Source: Gammaproteobacteria bacterium (GTDB lineage Bacteria; Pseudomonadota; Gammaproteobacteria; Steroidobacterales; Steroidobacteraceae). From it: 64,000 nucleotides of DNA. The stretch lies in assembly GCA_017577615.1 (NCBI GenBank), contig PKRE01000007.1:62001-126000 (forward strand). The letters run 5' to 3'. The notes beneath the pieces were generated by a model. It saw only the letters and a program-made list of their open reading frames with translations. It searched no databases and was not told where the DNA came from. A program made the translations under genes and the position numbers. Of the stretch, positions 8,839-17,790 are shown piece after piece (within the stretch, counting starts at the first letter, position 1; every line of letters begins with the position of its first letter).

Positions 8839-8972
8839 GATGTCTTTGATGTTGAAGGTGGGCTGAGATCGCCTGGACGACTGCTCCTCACCTCGGTCCC
8901 TGCGCAGCGCGTCGCCTTGCCCTTAAGGTCCAGTCTGTATATAAACAAAGCATCAGGATACTCGCAGCAGGG

Positions 8973-10157
8973 ATGTGGCGCATGGAGCGCTCGAGACGGC
9001 CTCGCCGGCGATCGCTGCAACTCCAACGAGGCATTGCAAAGAGCTTCGCGGTCGCGCGCGACTTCGCTCGTCGTTGCGCCACACTGACTGACATCCAGGA
9101 TCTGCAGCACACGTTCGAGCGTGCGATCGAACGACTCGGTTTTCACTATTTTCTCTGCGGCTCGCACGTCGACCCGCTCAACCCGGACTCGGCGGTGATG
9201 TTGCTCAACTACCCGGCCGAGTGGATCAAGACATACAGCGAGCTAAAGCTTTACTGTATCGACCCCGTGCTCGAACGCGCGAGCAAGAGCGCCGCGCCCT
9301 TTAGCTGGGACGATCCGGCGTTCAGAGCCGGGCTAACCGCAAGACAACGCACAATGCTGGAGGAAGCCCGCGCGTTCCGCATCGAGCACGGCTACACCAT
9401 TCCGGTCTTTTCTCCCTATTCCCGAGTGCCCGTCTACGCGTCCTGCTCAGTGGTGCCAGATGGCCCTGTGCCTCCTCTGCACGCGATGCACGCGGCACAG
9501 GTCATGGCCTATTGTCTGTTCGATCGTGCCGCCCTGTTGCTGCATTCGGAAGCAGCGCCTTTGCCATTCCGGCTGACCGAGCCGCAGCTGCATGCTCTCG
9601 AGCGATCAGGGGCGAGCGCTGAAGCACTGAGACTCATCGCCATCTGTGTCCATCTCTTGCGCACCTCAGTGCCGTGGCTCGATACCCAGGCCGTGAGGCG
9701 CGCGCTCGCCGAGCTCGAAGGATCTGGCCCGTTTCTGGGCTCGTTGCGGCGGGCGCCGTTCAAGCGCACCAGAGCTTCCGCACGCCTCGACGCTTCCCTG
9801 AGCAGCATGCGATCCGCCGTGATGGGTGCATGTCCACCGCACACACCGGCTGTGACTGCGCAACGGGAGATCGAACGCATCATTCAGAGCGTGCTCAAGC
9901 TTGTTGGCGTCGATAGAAGTGAGCTCTTTTCAGATTCGCGGCGCAAGGAGGTCGTGCTCGCCCGCGCCGTCATCGCCTGGCATGTCACCGAACGTCGGCT
10001 CGCCACTCTCACCGACATCTCCAAGCAGCTCGGTCGCAGCGCCGCCACGCTATCGATCGAGATTCAACGACATCGCGCCAAGCATCCGTTCTTGTTTCGA
10101 CTCTCGGCGTTGGGCACGTTCTCCTCGATCCCTCCCACGCAGGATGACGGCAAATAA
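8973..10157 (+). CDS. LuxR-type autoinducer-binding domain fused to a DnaA-domain-IV-like helix-turn-helix
   Basis: 394 residues. Residues about 28-185 look like the acyl-homoserine-lactone binding domain of LuxR regulators: LGFHYFLCGSHVD, YPAEWIKTYSELKLYCIDPVL, an FSWDDP stretch and a HGYTIPVFSP strand. A normal LuxR protein would end in a GerE helix-turn-helix, but none is evident. The C-terminus (about 300-375) instead resembles DnaA domain IV: an IIQSVLKLVGV helix, SRRKEVVLARAVIAWHVTE and LTDISKQLGRSAATLSIEIQR. I infer a signal-responsive DNA-binding protein. The start is ATG at 8973 or 8982 and neither has a strong ribosome site. No luxI-like synthase is in the window. The gene is followed directly by repeat cluster A. 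Confidence 0.72.
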   Translation: MWRMERSRRPRRRSLQLQRGIAKSFAVARDFARRCATLTDIQDLQHTFERAIERLGFHYFLCGSHVDPLNPDSAVMLLNYPAEWIKTYSELKLYCIDPVLERASKSAAPFSWDDPAFRAGLTARQRTMLEEARAFRIEHGYTIPVFSPYSRVPVYASCSVVPDGPVPPLHAMHAAQVMAYCLFDRAALLLHSEAAPLPFRLTEPQLHALERSGASAEALRLIAICVHLLRTSVPWLDTQAVRRALAELEGSGPFLGSLRRAPFKRTRASARLDASLSSMRSAVMGACPPHTPAVTAQREIERIIQSVLKLVGVDRSELFSDSRRKEVVLARAVIAWHVTERRLATLTDISKQLGRSAATLSIEIQRHRAKHPFLFRLSALGTFSSIPPTQDDGK

Positions 10158-10850
10158 TCAACACCGTCTTGTCTGACGGATTCTCGAGCCGTCTCTTTCG
10201 CCTGGAACTTTCCGCCTCGCCGCTTCTGAGGACACACCGGTGCTCCGGTACCGCCCCTGCGCGGTTCGCAGCAGCGGACACGGAAACTTCAGTCTTGGAA
10301 ACATCAATATTGGACACCCACCAGTTTTGGACACCCACCGTCAGGAACGTCGATTCGGACACCCATCGCCAATCTTGGACGCCCACAAGATCCGCACAAA
10401 ACCCGGACACCCACAGGCCGATTCTGGACACCCATCCGTTAAGTCATTTTGGAAGTCAATCTTGGACAACCACCAATTTTGGACACCCACCGTCTCGATG
10501 GTGGGTACACACTTGAAGTCGGGACAGGCAGTCGCACACCGTCGAAATGCGCGAAACCGGCGAAGTTGGGACACATTCACCACCACCGCCGATTGCGGCG
10601 TGCATCTTGCAATCTGGACACGCACGATCGGACGGTGAGGCACTCGCGCAGATCAGGTTTTCTTGCCTAGAAATCTGAAAAGTGCTGAAAACACGCTGTC
10701 TGTCAGCGCGAGTGGATCTGCGGCTTAGACAGGACACCTCGAGCGTTCCTGGGAGCGACCGCAGCGAATAGGGAAATTGCTAGATGTCCTCGAATAACTT
10801 CGCTACATTTGGTAGCGATAACATCCCGCGCAGGCTTCTGGAGGAGACGT
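10158..10850. repeat. Repeat cluster A: GGACACCCA array
   Basis: A gap of about 690 bases with no credible gene. It has six exact forward copies of GGACACCCA starting at 10312, 10329, 10357, 10405, 10426 and 10481, plus one-mismatch copies such as GGACGCCCA (10378) and GGACAACCA (10464). Copies are usually preceded by TT or CT and followed by CC or TC. Spacing is irregular (17-48 bases). At 10485-10504 CCCACC faces GGTGGG across eight bases and may form a hairpin. The remainder (10510-10850) shows nothing recognisable apart from the ribosome site of the next gene. Confidence 0.88.
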
Positions 10851-12764
10851 ATGCCGACACCTTCGTCCGCGCCAGTGGCGCACCCTTCCTCGATGCGACG
10901 CTCGGCAATGTGCGGCGCCCTCGCCCTCTTCGCAGCGTTCTTCGTGGCAGAGGCAACCGCACAGCCGTCCGGTGGCCCTTATGGACCGATCGCGCAGGTC
11001 TATGAGGTGCCGACGACGGGCACGGTCTACTATGTCGCGCCGGACGGCGATCCCAACGCACCTGGCACATCGCTAAAGCGTCCCACCACGATCGAGTCGG
11101 CGATCGCCCGCGTCGTCACCGGCGATACCATTGTGATGCGCGGCGGTATCTACCGCACCGGCAATCTCCAGCTCAACCAAGGCATCACGATCCAACCGTA
11201 TCGAGACGAAAAGCCGGTGCTGAAAGGCACGCAGGTCGCGACGGAGTGGGAAGAGCTGCGCGACGGGATCTGGCGCACGAAATGGTCGACGCTCTTCCCA
11301 GCGCGTCCGCTCGGCTGGTGGCAACGCCACCGCGAAGGCATGCGCACGCCATTACACCGCTTCAACAACGACATGGTGTTTGTCGACGGCAAGCTGTTGA
11401 AATCGGTTGGCTGGGAAGGCGAGCTCGACGAGGACTCCTTCTATATCGACTATGAGAATGGTTACGTGTACATCGGGGTCGACCCGCGCGACAAGCTCGT
11501 CGAGATCACGGCATATGACATCGCGTTGCATCGCCCATCGCGTCCGGTTCACGGCAAGGAATCAGACCGCAAAGGTCCGATCATCCGCGGCATCACTTTC
11601 ACCCAATATGCCTATCGCGCTATCGACATCGAAGGTAAGAAGCCTTCGACCACGGCCGAGGAAGAACCTACCGATGACCCAGTGGGTGTGTCGGATCCAG
11701 CCAACCACGGCAAGGAAGTGGTTGGTACGACTTTGGAGAACGTCACGATCAGCTACACCTCGCGCGTCGCTGGCTACTTCCGTGGCGATGGGCTCGTCAT
11801 CCGCAACTCCTTGATCAGCGACACCGGCACCGAAGGCATCTACGTCATCGGTTCCTCAGACGTCCTGCTCGAGCGCAACATCATTCGCCGCAACAACATC
11901 GAGCAGTTGACAGGCTATTACCCGGCTGCCGTGAAGATCTTCAACCAGTCCTATCGAGTCACGGTGCGCGATAACCTGATCGTCGAGCACCCTTACTCGA
12001 ACGGCGTCTGGTATGACGTGGGCAACGTCGAAGGCGTGTTCGTCAACAACTATGTCGAAGGCACACAGATCGGCTTCTTCTTCGAGATCTCCAAGGGAGT
12101 TGTCGCGGCGGGCAACGTTTTTGTCAACAACCTGCAAGGTATTCGCGTGCTGAACAGTTCCAATGCACGCATTTATCACAACACGTTCCTCAACTCTCCG
12201 GTCGTGATCGACCGCAATCAGCGCACTGCTCAGGGCGATCTGTTCGGCTGGCACGCGCTGACCGGTCCTGACATAGACGAGCGCGAGGGGCACGTGTTCG
12301 AGGGTAATCTGCTGGTTGCAAGCGAAGGGTTCACTCAACCGCTGCTGCGGTTCGAACAACCGGCGGCACTGTGCGAGCGATTGACACGACCGATGGCGAC
12401 CCGTGTGGATGGCAATGCCTATGTACGTGCCGCGCCAAGCGATGAGCCGCTGGTGATTTGGAGCCCGGCGCGTAACAAGGAGTGCCAGATGGGCTATGCG
12501 ACGCTGGAGGCCTTCCGCAAGGGAGCGAGCGTCGAAGCGCACGGCAAGGCCTGGATGCCGTACCACGGCGCAGTGTTCCGCAGCGTAGACATGCGCCGCT
12601 TCGAGCTGGTGCAACCGCTCCCAGGCATGGAGGCGCGTCCGGTTGCAGCCGAAGCGCTCAAAGCGACTGGCTGGACGACGCCGACGCGTCTGCCCGGTGC
12701 CTACACCCAGACTGCGCAGGACATGAACGGCGCGCGCATGACTGCCGCAGAGCACGTGCAATAG
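10851..12764 (+). CDS. Secreted right-handed parallel beta-helix protein
   Basis: 637 residues from the ATG at 10851, which has GGAGGAG just upstream. The signal peptide is long: a charged MRRSA at 15-19, then a hydrophobic stretch ending at EATAQ. The mature part starts with VYYVAPDGDPNAPGTS and a TGDTIVMRGGIYR segment typical of pectate-lyase-like beta helices. The coil ladder follows: GLVIRNSLISD, DVLLERNIIRRN, YRVTVRDNLIVE, EGVFVNNYVEG and ARIYHNTFLN. This fold is common in polysaccharide lyases and surface carbohydrate-active proteins. No catalytic residues can be assigned, so the substrate is unknown. It stands alone, flanked by repeat clusters A and B. Confidence 0.88.
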   Translation: MPTPSSAPVAHPSSMRRSAMCGALALFAAFFVAEATAQPSGGPYGPIAQVYEVPTTGTVYYVAPDGDPNAPGTSLKRPTTIESAIARVVTGDTIVMRGGIYRTGNLQLNQGITIQPYRDEKPVLKGTQVATEWEELRDGIWRTKWSTLFPARPLGWWQRHREGMRTPLHRFNNDMVFVDGKLLKSVGWEGELDEDSFYIDYENGYVYIGVDPRDKLVEITAYDIALHRPSRPVHGKESDRKGPIIRGITFTQYAYRAIDIEGKKPSTTAEEEPTDDPVGVSDPANHGKEVVGTTLENVTISYTSRVAGYFRGDGLVIRNSLISDTGTEGIYVIGSSDVLLERNIIRRNNIEQLTGYYPAAVKIFNQSYRVTVRDNLIVEHPYSNGVWYDVGNVEGVFVNNYVEGTQIGFFFEISKGVVAAGNVFVNNLQGIRVLNSSNARIYHNTFLNSPVVIDRNQRTAQGDLFGWHALTGPDIDEREGHVFEGNLLVASEGFTQPLLRFEQPAALCERLTRPMATRVDGNAYVRAAPSDEPLVIWSPARNKECQMGYATLEAFRKGASVEAHGKAWMPYHGAVFRSVDMRRFELVQPLPGMEARPVAAEALKATGWTTPTRLPGAYTQTAQDMNGARMTAAEHVQ

Positions 12765-12920
12765 CGCTGACATTCTGATGGGACACGCACCGGCTCTGCG
12801 GTTCTCGCAATCCGGGGTCGGTGCGGGTCATGCGCTTTACTCGGCGTAAGCACGGGCGTCGCGCATGAGCGTGGTGTGCGGACGAACCCGGACCTAGAAA
12901 ACGTTCGTGGCCATGACCGA

Positions 12921-13340
12921 TTACCGCACGCGCATAATCCGCGCATTCCACACGAGATCTTCATTCTCCGGGACGAGCGGAATCGCCTGCACCCATTCGC
13001 CGCCGACGTTCCACTGCAAGACTGCGCCACTCGCCACGACCCTTAAGGGGCGCGCAGCAGCGTTTTCGATGAAGCGCACCACATCGGCTCGCATGTCCTC
13101 CGCAAGTTCGCGAACCAACGCTGCGTCGTAACCATCGTAGCTGCAACAATCCTTGAGCCTGGTGCCACTCACACGGTCCTCTGCCTCGACCCACCATTCG
13201 AGCACCGCACGCGGAATCAGGACGGACAGCCACACCTCGAAACGGTCGATGTCCACACGAACGTGACCAGGCGTCTCGCGCAATCTCACGCAACGCTCGT
13301 CGACAAACCGGCCGAGATCCGCGATCAAGTGGTCGTTCAT
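12921..13340 (-). CDS. Hypothetical protein
   Basis: 139 residues from ATG at 13340, or 142 from TTG at 13349, which is four bases from a GGAG and may be the true start. The sequence is acidic and has two WxxE-type aromatic stretches (LEWWVEAEDR and VLQWNVGGEWVQAI), a CCSYDGYD segment and an amphipathic ELAEDMRADVVRFIENAAA helix. No signal peptide or membrane segment is present. I do not recognise the family. Its regular codon use and defined helices suggest a real gene. It is divergent from cluster B and convergent with the beta-helix gene. Confidence 0.6.
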   Translation of the reverse strand: MNDHLIADLGRFVDERCVRLRETPGHVRVDIDRFEVWLSVLIPRAVLEWWVEAEDRVSGTRLKDCCSYDGYDAALVRELAEDMRADVVRFIENAAARPLRVVASGAVLQWNVGGEWVQAIPLVPENEDLVWNARIMRVR

Positions 13341-13499
13341 CGTGTACAACGTGCTCCAATCCTGTCCGCCTGAGCGCCACGCCTCTCACCATTGCTCCGC
13401 TCATATGGAGGCTAACCGCGAACGTCCCACGTGTGAACGCCCGACGATCTCAAGCGTCTCTGGCGCGCAGATGGCCTATGGCATCACGGCAACAAGACA

Positions 13500-13812
13500 A
13501 GTCCCAGGTACTCGGAGACTTTTGGACGGAAAGCCCTTGGACACCCACCAGCTTTCTGGACAGCTCTCTGGACACCCACCAGCTTTCTGGACACCCATCA
13601 GCTTTTCCAGCACCAGCTCTCTGGACACCCATCAGCTTTTCCAGAGGCTTTGGACACCCAAAGTGCTGGGACAAATAGGATTTCAGGCATTTCAGGACAC
13701 CCAAGCAACTCAAACGACTACCTAAGCCTTGGGGCGTCCCGCCTGCAGGTCCTCAAAGTGGACACCCATCCCGCTCTCACGATGATACGTGTGACCGGGT
13801 GGCACCTAACGA
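13500..13812. repeat. Repeat cluster B: GGACACCCA array
   Basis: Seven exact forward GGACACCCA copies start at 13539, 13570, 13589, 13623, 13652, 13694 and 13759. Many sit in the longer context CTGGACACCCA(C/T)CAG followed by CTTT, so short CTGG/CCAG arms can pair around a seven-base loop. Gaps run from 19 to 65 bases. Frames through it encode only low-complexity DTHQ/GHP/WTPTS repeats and are not genes. Confidence 0.88.
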
Positions 13813-15081
13813 TCACGTCCGCGGTGTCAGGCGCCAGATCTCACCGCCGTCGGTCGCCACATACAGCGACCCGTCGGGTCCCTGCACGAGCGATCGCAAA
13901 CGTTCGGCCGGTATGTCCGACACGGTGTGAACCAAGATCGTCGCGCCATCGTTGTCCATTTGCAGAATATCTAGGCGCCGTCCTGCCATAATCCCGACTG
14001 CCAGCGTGCCGTCCCACGCAGACCATTGCGTGCCAATCAAGAATGTGCACGGACCCATACCCTCCGACCTGCCATTGTTCGTCCACCACGGCCGCATAGC
14101 ATTCGGGAACTTGTCGAGGTCCGTCATCGGCGTTGGTGTGCCGTCCGACTTGTTCGAGATATAGCCGCAATAGTCGTCTGCACAGGTCACACCCTGCTCC
14201 GGTCGTGGATCCCAGCCTCCGTTACCCCCAGCCAACAGCGGAGTCACTTCGTCCGAGTGGCCTGGCCCATGCTCGCACGAGAACGGCTGTCCCGTGCCTG
14301 GATGGAACGCGATTCCCTGTACATTGCGATGACCGAGCGTGAATATCCGCGCATCCGCACCTGGCGGGGCATTGTTGCCGGCTGCGGCTGCCCCGTCGCG
14401 AGTCACACGCAGCACCTTGCCGCCAAGACGCGTGGGATCCTGAGGCAGCGGGCCGTCGTGATTGTCACCTGTGGTGACGTAAAGCAATCCTTCACCTGGA
14501 TGAGACCGGATACGTCCCCCGCTGTGAGCGCCTGCACCGCCCCAGGCATTGCCGGCAGCCTTGTATGGGATGTCCGTGATGATGTCAGTGCGATCGCCGA
14601 CCGTCGTGTAGTTGACATCCACCCTAAGACGCACCACTCGGTTGCTTGGAGGCGAGCTGAGACTGGACAGCATGTAGACGTACACGAACCGGTTTGTCGC
14701 GAACTCGGGATCGACCGCTACTCCAAGCATTCCGGATTGCCCCTGACAGAAGAAGTCGCTCGCGACAACCGCCGCGCCGCTGCTACCGAACAAGCGTCGC
14801 GTCGTGCCGTTCACATCACGCACTGAGAGTCCGCGGCATTTCTCCGTGAAGAACATCGCGCCATCAGGCGCAAACGCCAGATCCCATGGCGACTGCAATC
14901 CGGCCATCACGACGGACCGCTGGAGCTGCGGCGTTACCTGCGGATCCGGCGACGGCTGTAGAGGTGGCGGTGTTTGTGTGGGCGGCGACGGCGGTGAACT
15001 GCCACCATCCCCTCCGCAAGCGGATACGACCAGTGCGCACACCGAGCCAATCAGCGATCGCAGGAAGTATTCGCAGCGCAT
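13813..15081 (-). CDS. PQQ-dependent aldose sugar dehydrogenase-like lipoprotein
   Basis: 422 residues from the ATG at 15081 (GGAGG six bases upstream). The frame runs back to 15120, but that part is translated from repeat cluster C and is not coding. A lipoprotein signal with lipobox VSAC places Cys near residue 23, followed by a Pro-rich linker. The body is the six-bladed GSDH/YliI propeller: LQSPWDLAFAPDG, GQSGMLGVAVDPEF, the catalytic-His region GGAGAHSGGRIR, TTGDNHDG, LGHRNVQGIAFHP and EHGPGHSDEV. Members oxidise aldose sugars at the outer face using PQQ. PQQ synthesis genes are not in the window, so activity depends on PQQ made elsewhere. Confidence 0.92.
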   Translation of the reverse strand: MRCEYFLRSLIGSVCALVVSACGGDGGSSPPSPPTQTPPPLQPSPDPQVTPQLQRSVVMAGLQSPWDLAFAPDGAMFFTEKCRGLSVRDVNGTTRRLFGSSGAAVVASDFFCQGQSGMLGVAVDPEFATNRFVYVYMLSSLSSPPSNRVVRLRVDVNYTTVGDRTDIITDIPYKAAGNAWGGAGAHSGGRIRSHPGEGLLYVTTGDNHDGPLPQDPTRLGGKVLRVTRDGAAAAGNNAPPGADARIFTLGHRNVQGIAFHPGTGQPFSCEHGPGHSDEVTPLLAGGNGGWDPRPEQGVTCADDYCGYISNKSDGTPTPMTDLDKFPNAMRPWWTNNGRSEGMGPCTFLIGTQWSAWDGTLAVGIMAGRRLDILQMDNDGATILVHTVSDIPAERLRSLVQGPDGSLYVATDGGEIWRLTPRT

Positions 15082-15567
15082 GGTTGCCCTCCATGCTCGT
15101 GAGAGGAACTGGACACCCATCTCTCATGCATTGGACACCCACAGATGCGTGGACGCAATCATCGGACGTCTGGCGCGTAAGAATTGGACACCCACCGCAA
15201 GAACTGGACACCCACTAGTAAGGGTCGCCTCGACAGGCCGTATCCCGGATGCCTCCGTAGTCGCCAAATCATCTCTCCCGAGCGCAGCGCACTGTGTCTC
15301 CGCAGGCCGAGAGCTCTGCACCTGCAAGAGCCGATGGGTGTCCAAGAAGCGCCTCTTACGCGGGTTGGTGGGTGTCCCAATTGAGCTCCCAACGCTCGGA
15401 AACCGGCCGGCGCGTGCCCCAGAGTGAATTGCGAAGTCAGCCGTAGCGGCGGCTGCTCGGACCTCAGGTGGCTGTCCTGAATTAGGGCAGGACTGACCCA
15501 CAGGTGCACACGCTCACACATCACACTATGATCAAACGAGGTGAGCACGTGGAACGAAGTTGAATCA
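15082..15567. repeat. Repeat cluster C: GGACACCCA array with converging arms
   Basis: Four forward GGACACCCA copies (15111, 15133, 15186, 15206) are followed by two reverse copies TGGGTGTCC (15335, 15369). The first forward copy lies 30 bases from the start codon of the sugar dehydrogenase, so part of the array is in its leader or promoter. The rest of this 486-base gap shows no gene before the Spx-like gene. Confidence 0.88.
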
Positions 15568-15912
15568 ATGAAAACGATCCTCTACGGCATCAAGAACTGC
15601 GACACGATGAAGAAAGCCCGAGCATGGCTGGAGGCCAACGGCGTGTCGTACGAATTTCACGACTACAAGACTTCCGGCGTGACGCGAGCGGATCTGGAGC
15701 GTTGGGTAGACGCGGTCGGCTGGGAGACGTTGCTAAATCGCGCGGGTACAACCTTCCGGAAACTGCCCGAGGATAAGAAGACGAACCTCACACGAGCAAA
15801 GGCGATCCAGCTCATGCTCGAGCAACCATCGCTGATCAAGCGGCCAGTCCTTGAGCGCGGTAAGACACTGCTCGTTGGCTTCAGCCCAGACAAGTATGCG
15901 ACTCTGAAGTGA
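15568..15912 (+). CDS. Spx/MgsR/ArsC-family thioredoxin-fold protein (YffB-like)
   Basis: 114 residues, the normal size for YffB/Spx-type proteins. It starts MKTILYGIKNCDTMKKA with the single conserved Cys at position 11 in the CDTMKKA motif, and ends with KRPVLERGKTLLVGFSP, both typical of the proteobacterial YffB branch. Its function is uncertain: relatives have an arsenate-reductase fold but no shown arsenate activity, and Spx itself binds RNA polymerase in Firmicutes. A GTG at 15541 gives a nine-residue extension that I reject, because the family motif begins at the ATG. No adjacent ars genes. Confidence 0.9.
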   Translation: MKTILYGIKNCDTMKKARAWLEANGVSYEFHDYKTSGVTRADLERWVDAVGWETLLNRAGTTFRKLPEDKKTNLTRAKAIQLMLEQPSLIKRPVLERGKTLLVGFSPDKYATLK

Positions 15913-16032
15913 GACTATTCTGCAGGTGCTGCGTGTATGAGCACCACACTGCCACGCGTTTTCGTGCGCGGCGGGATGCGGCAACGGTGTAGACTCACTC
16001 CCCGTTGGCCGCTGAGCGATCCACGGTGCGAG

Positions 16033-16449
16033 TCACGATGACGCCTGTCCTGCCCGGATGATCTCGATCAGCGCATTCAATGCATCCGTTGCGGTAAAGA
16101 TGCCAAGCAGCTTGCCATCTGCGTCGGTCACAATCGCGCTGCCGACCTTCCTCTCGGACATTGCAAAAGCCACATCATCCAGACGCGTGCTCGCGCTGAC
16201 GATAAGGGGATCGGGAGACATGATATCTGAGGCTCGCACTTGCCGTTTTTCCTCAGACGTCAATCCGGACACGAGCCGCACGTCGCGCTCGCTGATCACG
16301 CCCACGATGCTGTCGCCACGGACCACAGGCAAATGACGGATTCCGTGTTCGTCCATCAGGAACCGCAGGTCCTCTATCATCATGTCCTCTGTAGCAGTGA
16401 TCGGCTCGGGGGTCGTGAACTCCTCGACCGTCACATCTGGTCGCAGCAT
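16033..16449 (-). CDS. CBS-domain pair protein
   Basis: 138 residues from ATG 16449 (AGGAGA about seven bases upstream). It is made of two CBS motifs: residues about 8-63, ending HLPVVRGDSIVGVISERDV, and about 77-130, with GSAIVTDADGKLLGIFTATDAL. Stand-alone CBS pairs bind adenine nucleotides and regulate partners, but no partner gene is adjacent. The protein is cytosolic with no signal peptide. The in-frame extension to 16491 lacks a ribosome site. Confidence 0.9.
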   Translation of the reverse strand: MLRPDVTVEEFTTPEPITATEDMMIEDLRFLMDEHGIRHLPVVRGDSIVGVISERDVRLVSGLTSEEKRQVRASDIMSPDPLIVSASTRLDDVAFAMSERKVGSAIVTDADGKLLGIFTATDALNALIEIIRAGQASS

Positions 16450-17073
16450 GACTCGTCTCCTATGGATCGCCTGCGGATTCGAACGTGACAATACCCGATC
16501 CTGCGAGCGCCCGAAACACGGACCTCACCGTATTGTGCATTCACCGCGTCTCCTTCCTCCAGGCAACGCCATCACCCCGACCACCCACCAGTCGAGCGCT
16601 GAAGACCTACGCGTGCGACGCTGTCTTTATGCACGCCGCAGAGCGGCGATGAGCGACACCGAGTCGCTCCGAGCTTGCCGGCACGATAAACAAACGATCA
16701 GTACGTCATGGATGACGGGCCTAGTGCAAGAGTCGAGGCAACTCACATCGCTGCTTCATTCCCGACCAGCAAATGGACGACGTAGCCTGCCCACCGTCAG
16801 CGCCGCCTGCCACAAACGCACAGCATGCCCATCAAGGCTCCTCCTTGTGACAGCTTGGCGCGTTTGAGCTGCGCGGTCGTCTGACTGGGTGGGGATGCCC
16901 AGATACCTGTAGAAGATCTTCGGATCGAGCATAGCTGATTCCGCAGGCCGCGTGAGCGCACATCATGGGTTGGTCCGAACCCCACATTGCCGGCAGGAAT
17001 GATCGACTTTATGCTCAACGACACAGCGCGCTGGCAGGTAGCGTGAGCACATATCTAGTCGACTTTGGAAGGT
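16450..17073. other. Intergenic gap with no recognised feature
   Basis: About 620 bases between the divergent CBS and MgtC-like genes. Open frames here (for example 16382-16867 plus and 16797-17024 minus) show no family resemblance or ribosome site. I see no repeat of the two main families, so both promoters presumably lie here. Confidence 0.5.
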
Positions 17074-17790
17074 ATGGTGAGCACCATCCAGGATTGGTTC
17101 AGCGCGAGCGATGGAGAAATCGCTCTACGGCTGCTTGTTGCATTGATCATCGGTGGGCTGATCGGGTTGGAACGCAGCTATCACGGCCGCCCAGCCGGCT
17201 TTCGTACACACGCGTTGGTGTGCATGTCGACGGCGTTGCTCATGCTGATCACGGTTTATGAAAGCCGCTGGTTTCCCGGCCTATCGCAAGGGCGTATTGC
17301 CATGGACCCTACGCGAATGGCTCAAGGCATCATGACGGGCATCGGCTTCCTCGGTGCCGGTACTATCATGAAAGAAGGGCTGACCGTGCGCGGACTTACG
17401 ACCGCGGCATCAATCTGGACGACAGCGGCAATTGGCATTCTCATCGGCATCGGCTTCTACTTTCCAGCCTTCATCGCCACCGCGCTCACATTCGGCGCAC
17501 TGTCACTGTTCCGCTGGATTGAGGAGCGAGTCCCGGTCGCGTTCTACACCCAGCTGCTTATTCGTTTCGCGCGAGATGAGACCATGCCCGAGAATGCCAT
17601 CCGTAGCTTACTCCGCAAGCTCGGATTCTCGATCGCCAATCTTCATTACCGGCTGGATACGCAGGAGGGCTTTTTCGAGTATCGGATGGTGATCCGCACT
17701 GACAACATGGAGAACGTGCAGGCACTGAGCAAGGCACTCAAGGAGCTTCCTTCCGTCATAGAGTTTCGACTGTCGCCGACGCGGGACTAG
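17074..17790 (+). CDS. MgtC/SapB family membrane protein
   Basis: 238 residues. Four or five N-terminal membrane segments include the family core LIIGGLIGLERSYHGRPAGFRTH near 25-48, TGIGFLGAGTIMKEG and VRGLTTAASIWTTAAIG. A cytoplasmic C-terminal domain of about 80 residues (ACT-like) follows. MgtC-type proteins act in Mg2+ starvation and virulence in Salmonella, but many homologues have no known role and this should be annotated only as family. The start is uncertain: ATG 17074 or GTG 17077, whose GGAAGG lies about four bases before it. Confidence 0.9.
   Translation: MVSTIQDWFSASDGEIALRLLVALIIGGLIGLERSYHGRPAGFRTHALVCMSTALLMLITVYESRWFPGLSQGRIAMDPTRMAQGIMTGIGFLGAGTIMKEGLTVRGLTTAASIWTTAAIGILIGIGFYFPAFIATALTFGALSLFRWIEERVPVAFYTQLLIRFARDETMPENAIRSLLRKLGFSIANLHYRLDTQEGFFEYRMVIRTDNMENVQALSKALKELPSVIEFRLSPTRD

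Noticed and set aside
10169..10638. Open frames translating array A (LDTHR, GHPP, WTPT repeats)
   Set aside because: They come from the repeats themselves in several frames, have no ribosome site and no domain pattern.
13342..13725. Open frame over array B on the plus strand
   Set aside because: Same low-complexity repeat translation; it also overlaps the start of the small minus-strand gene.
15082..15120. 13-residue extension of the sugar dehydrogenase
   Set aside because: It is translated from a GGACACCCA copy; the ribosome site and lipoprotein signal begin at 15081.
16382..16867. 161-residue plus-strand frame
   Set aside because: It overlaps the CBS gene antisense and shows no family pattern.
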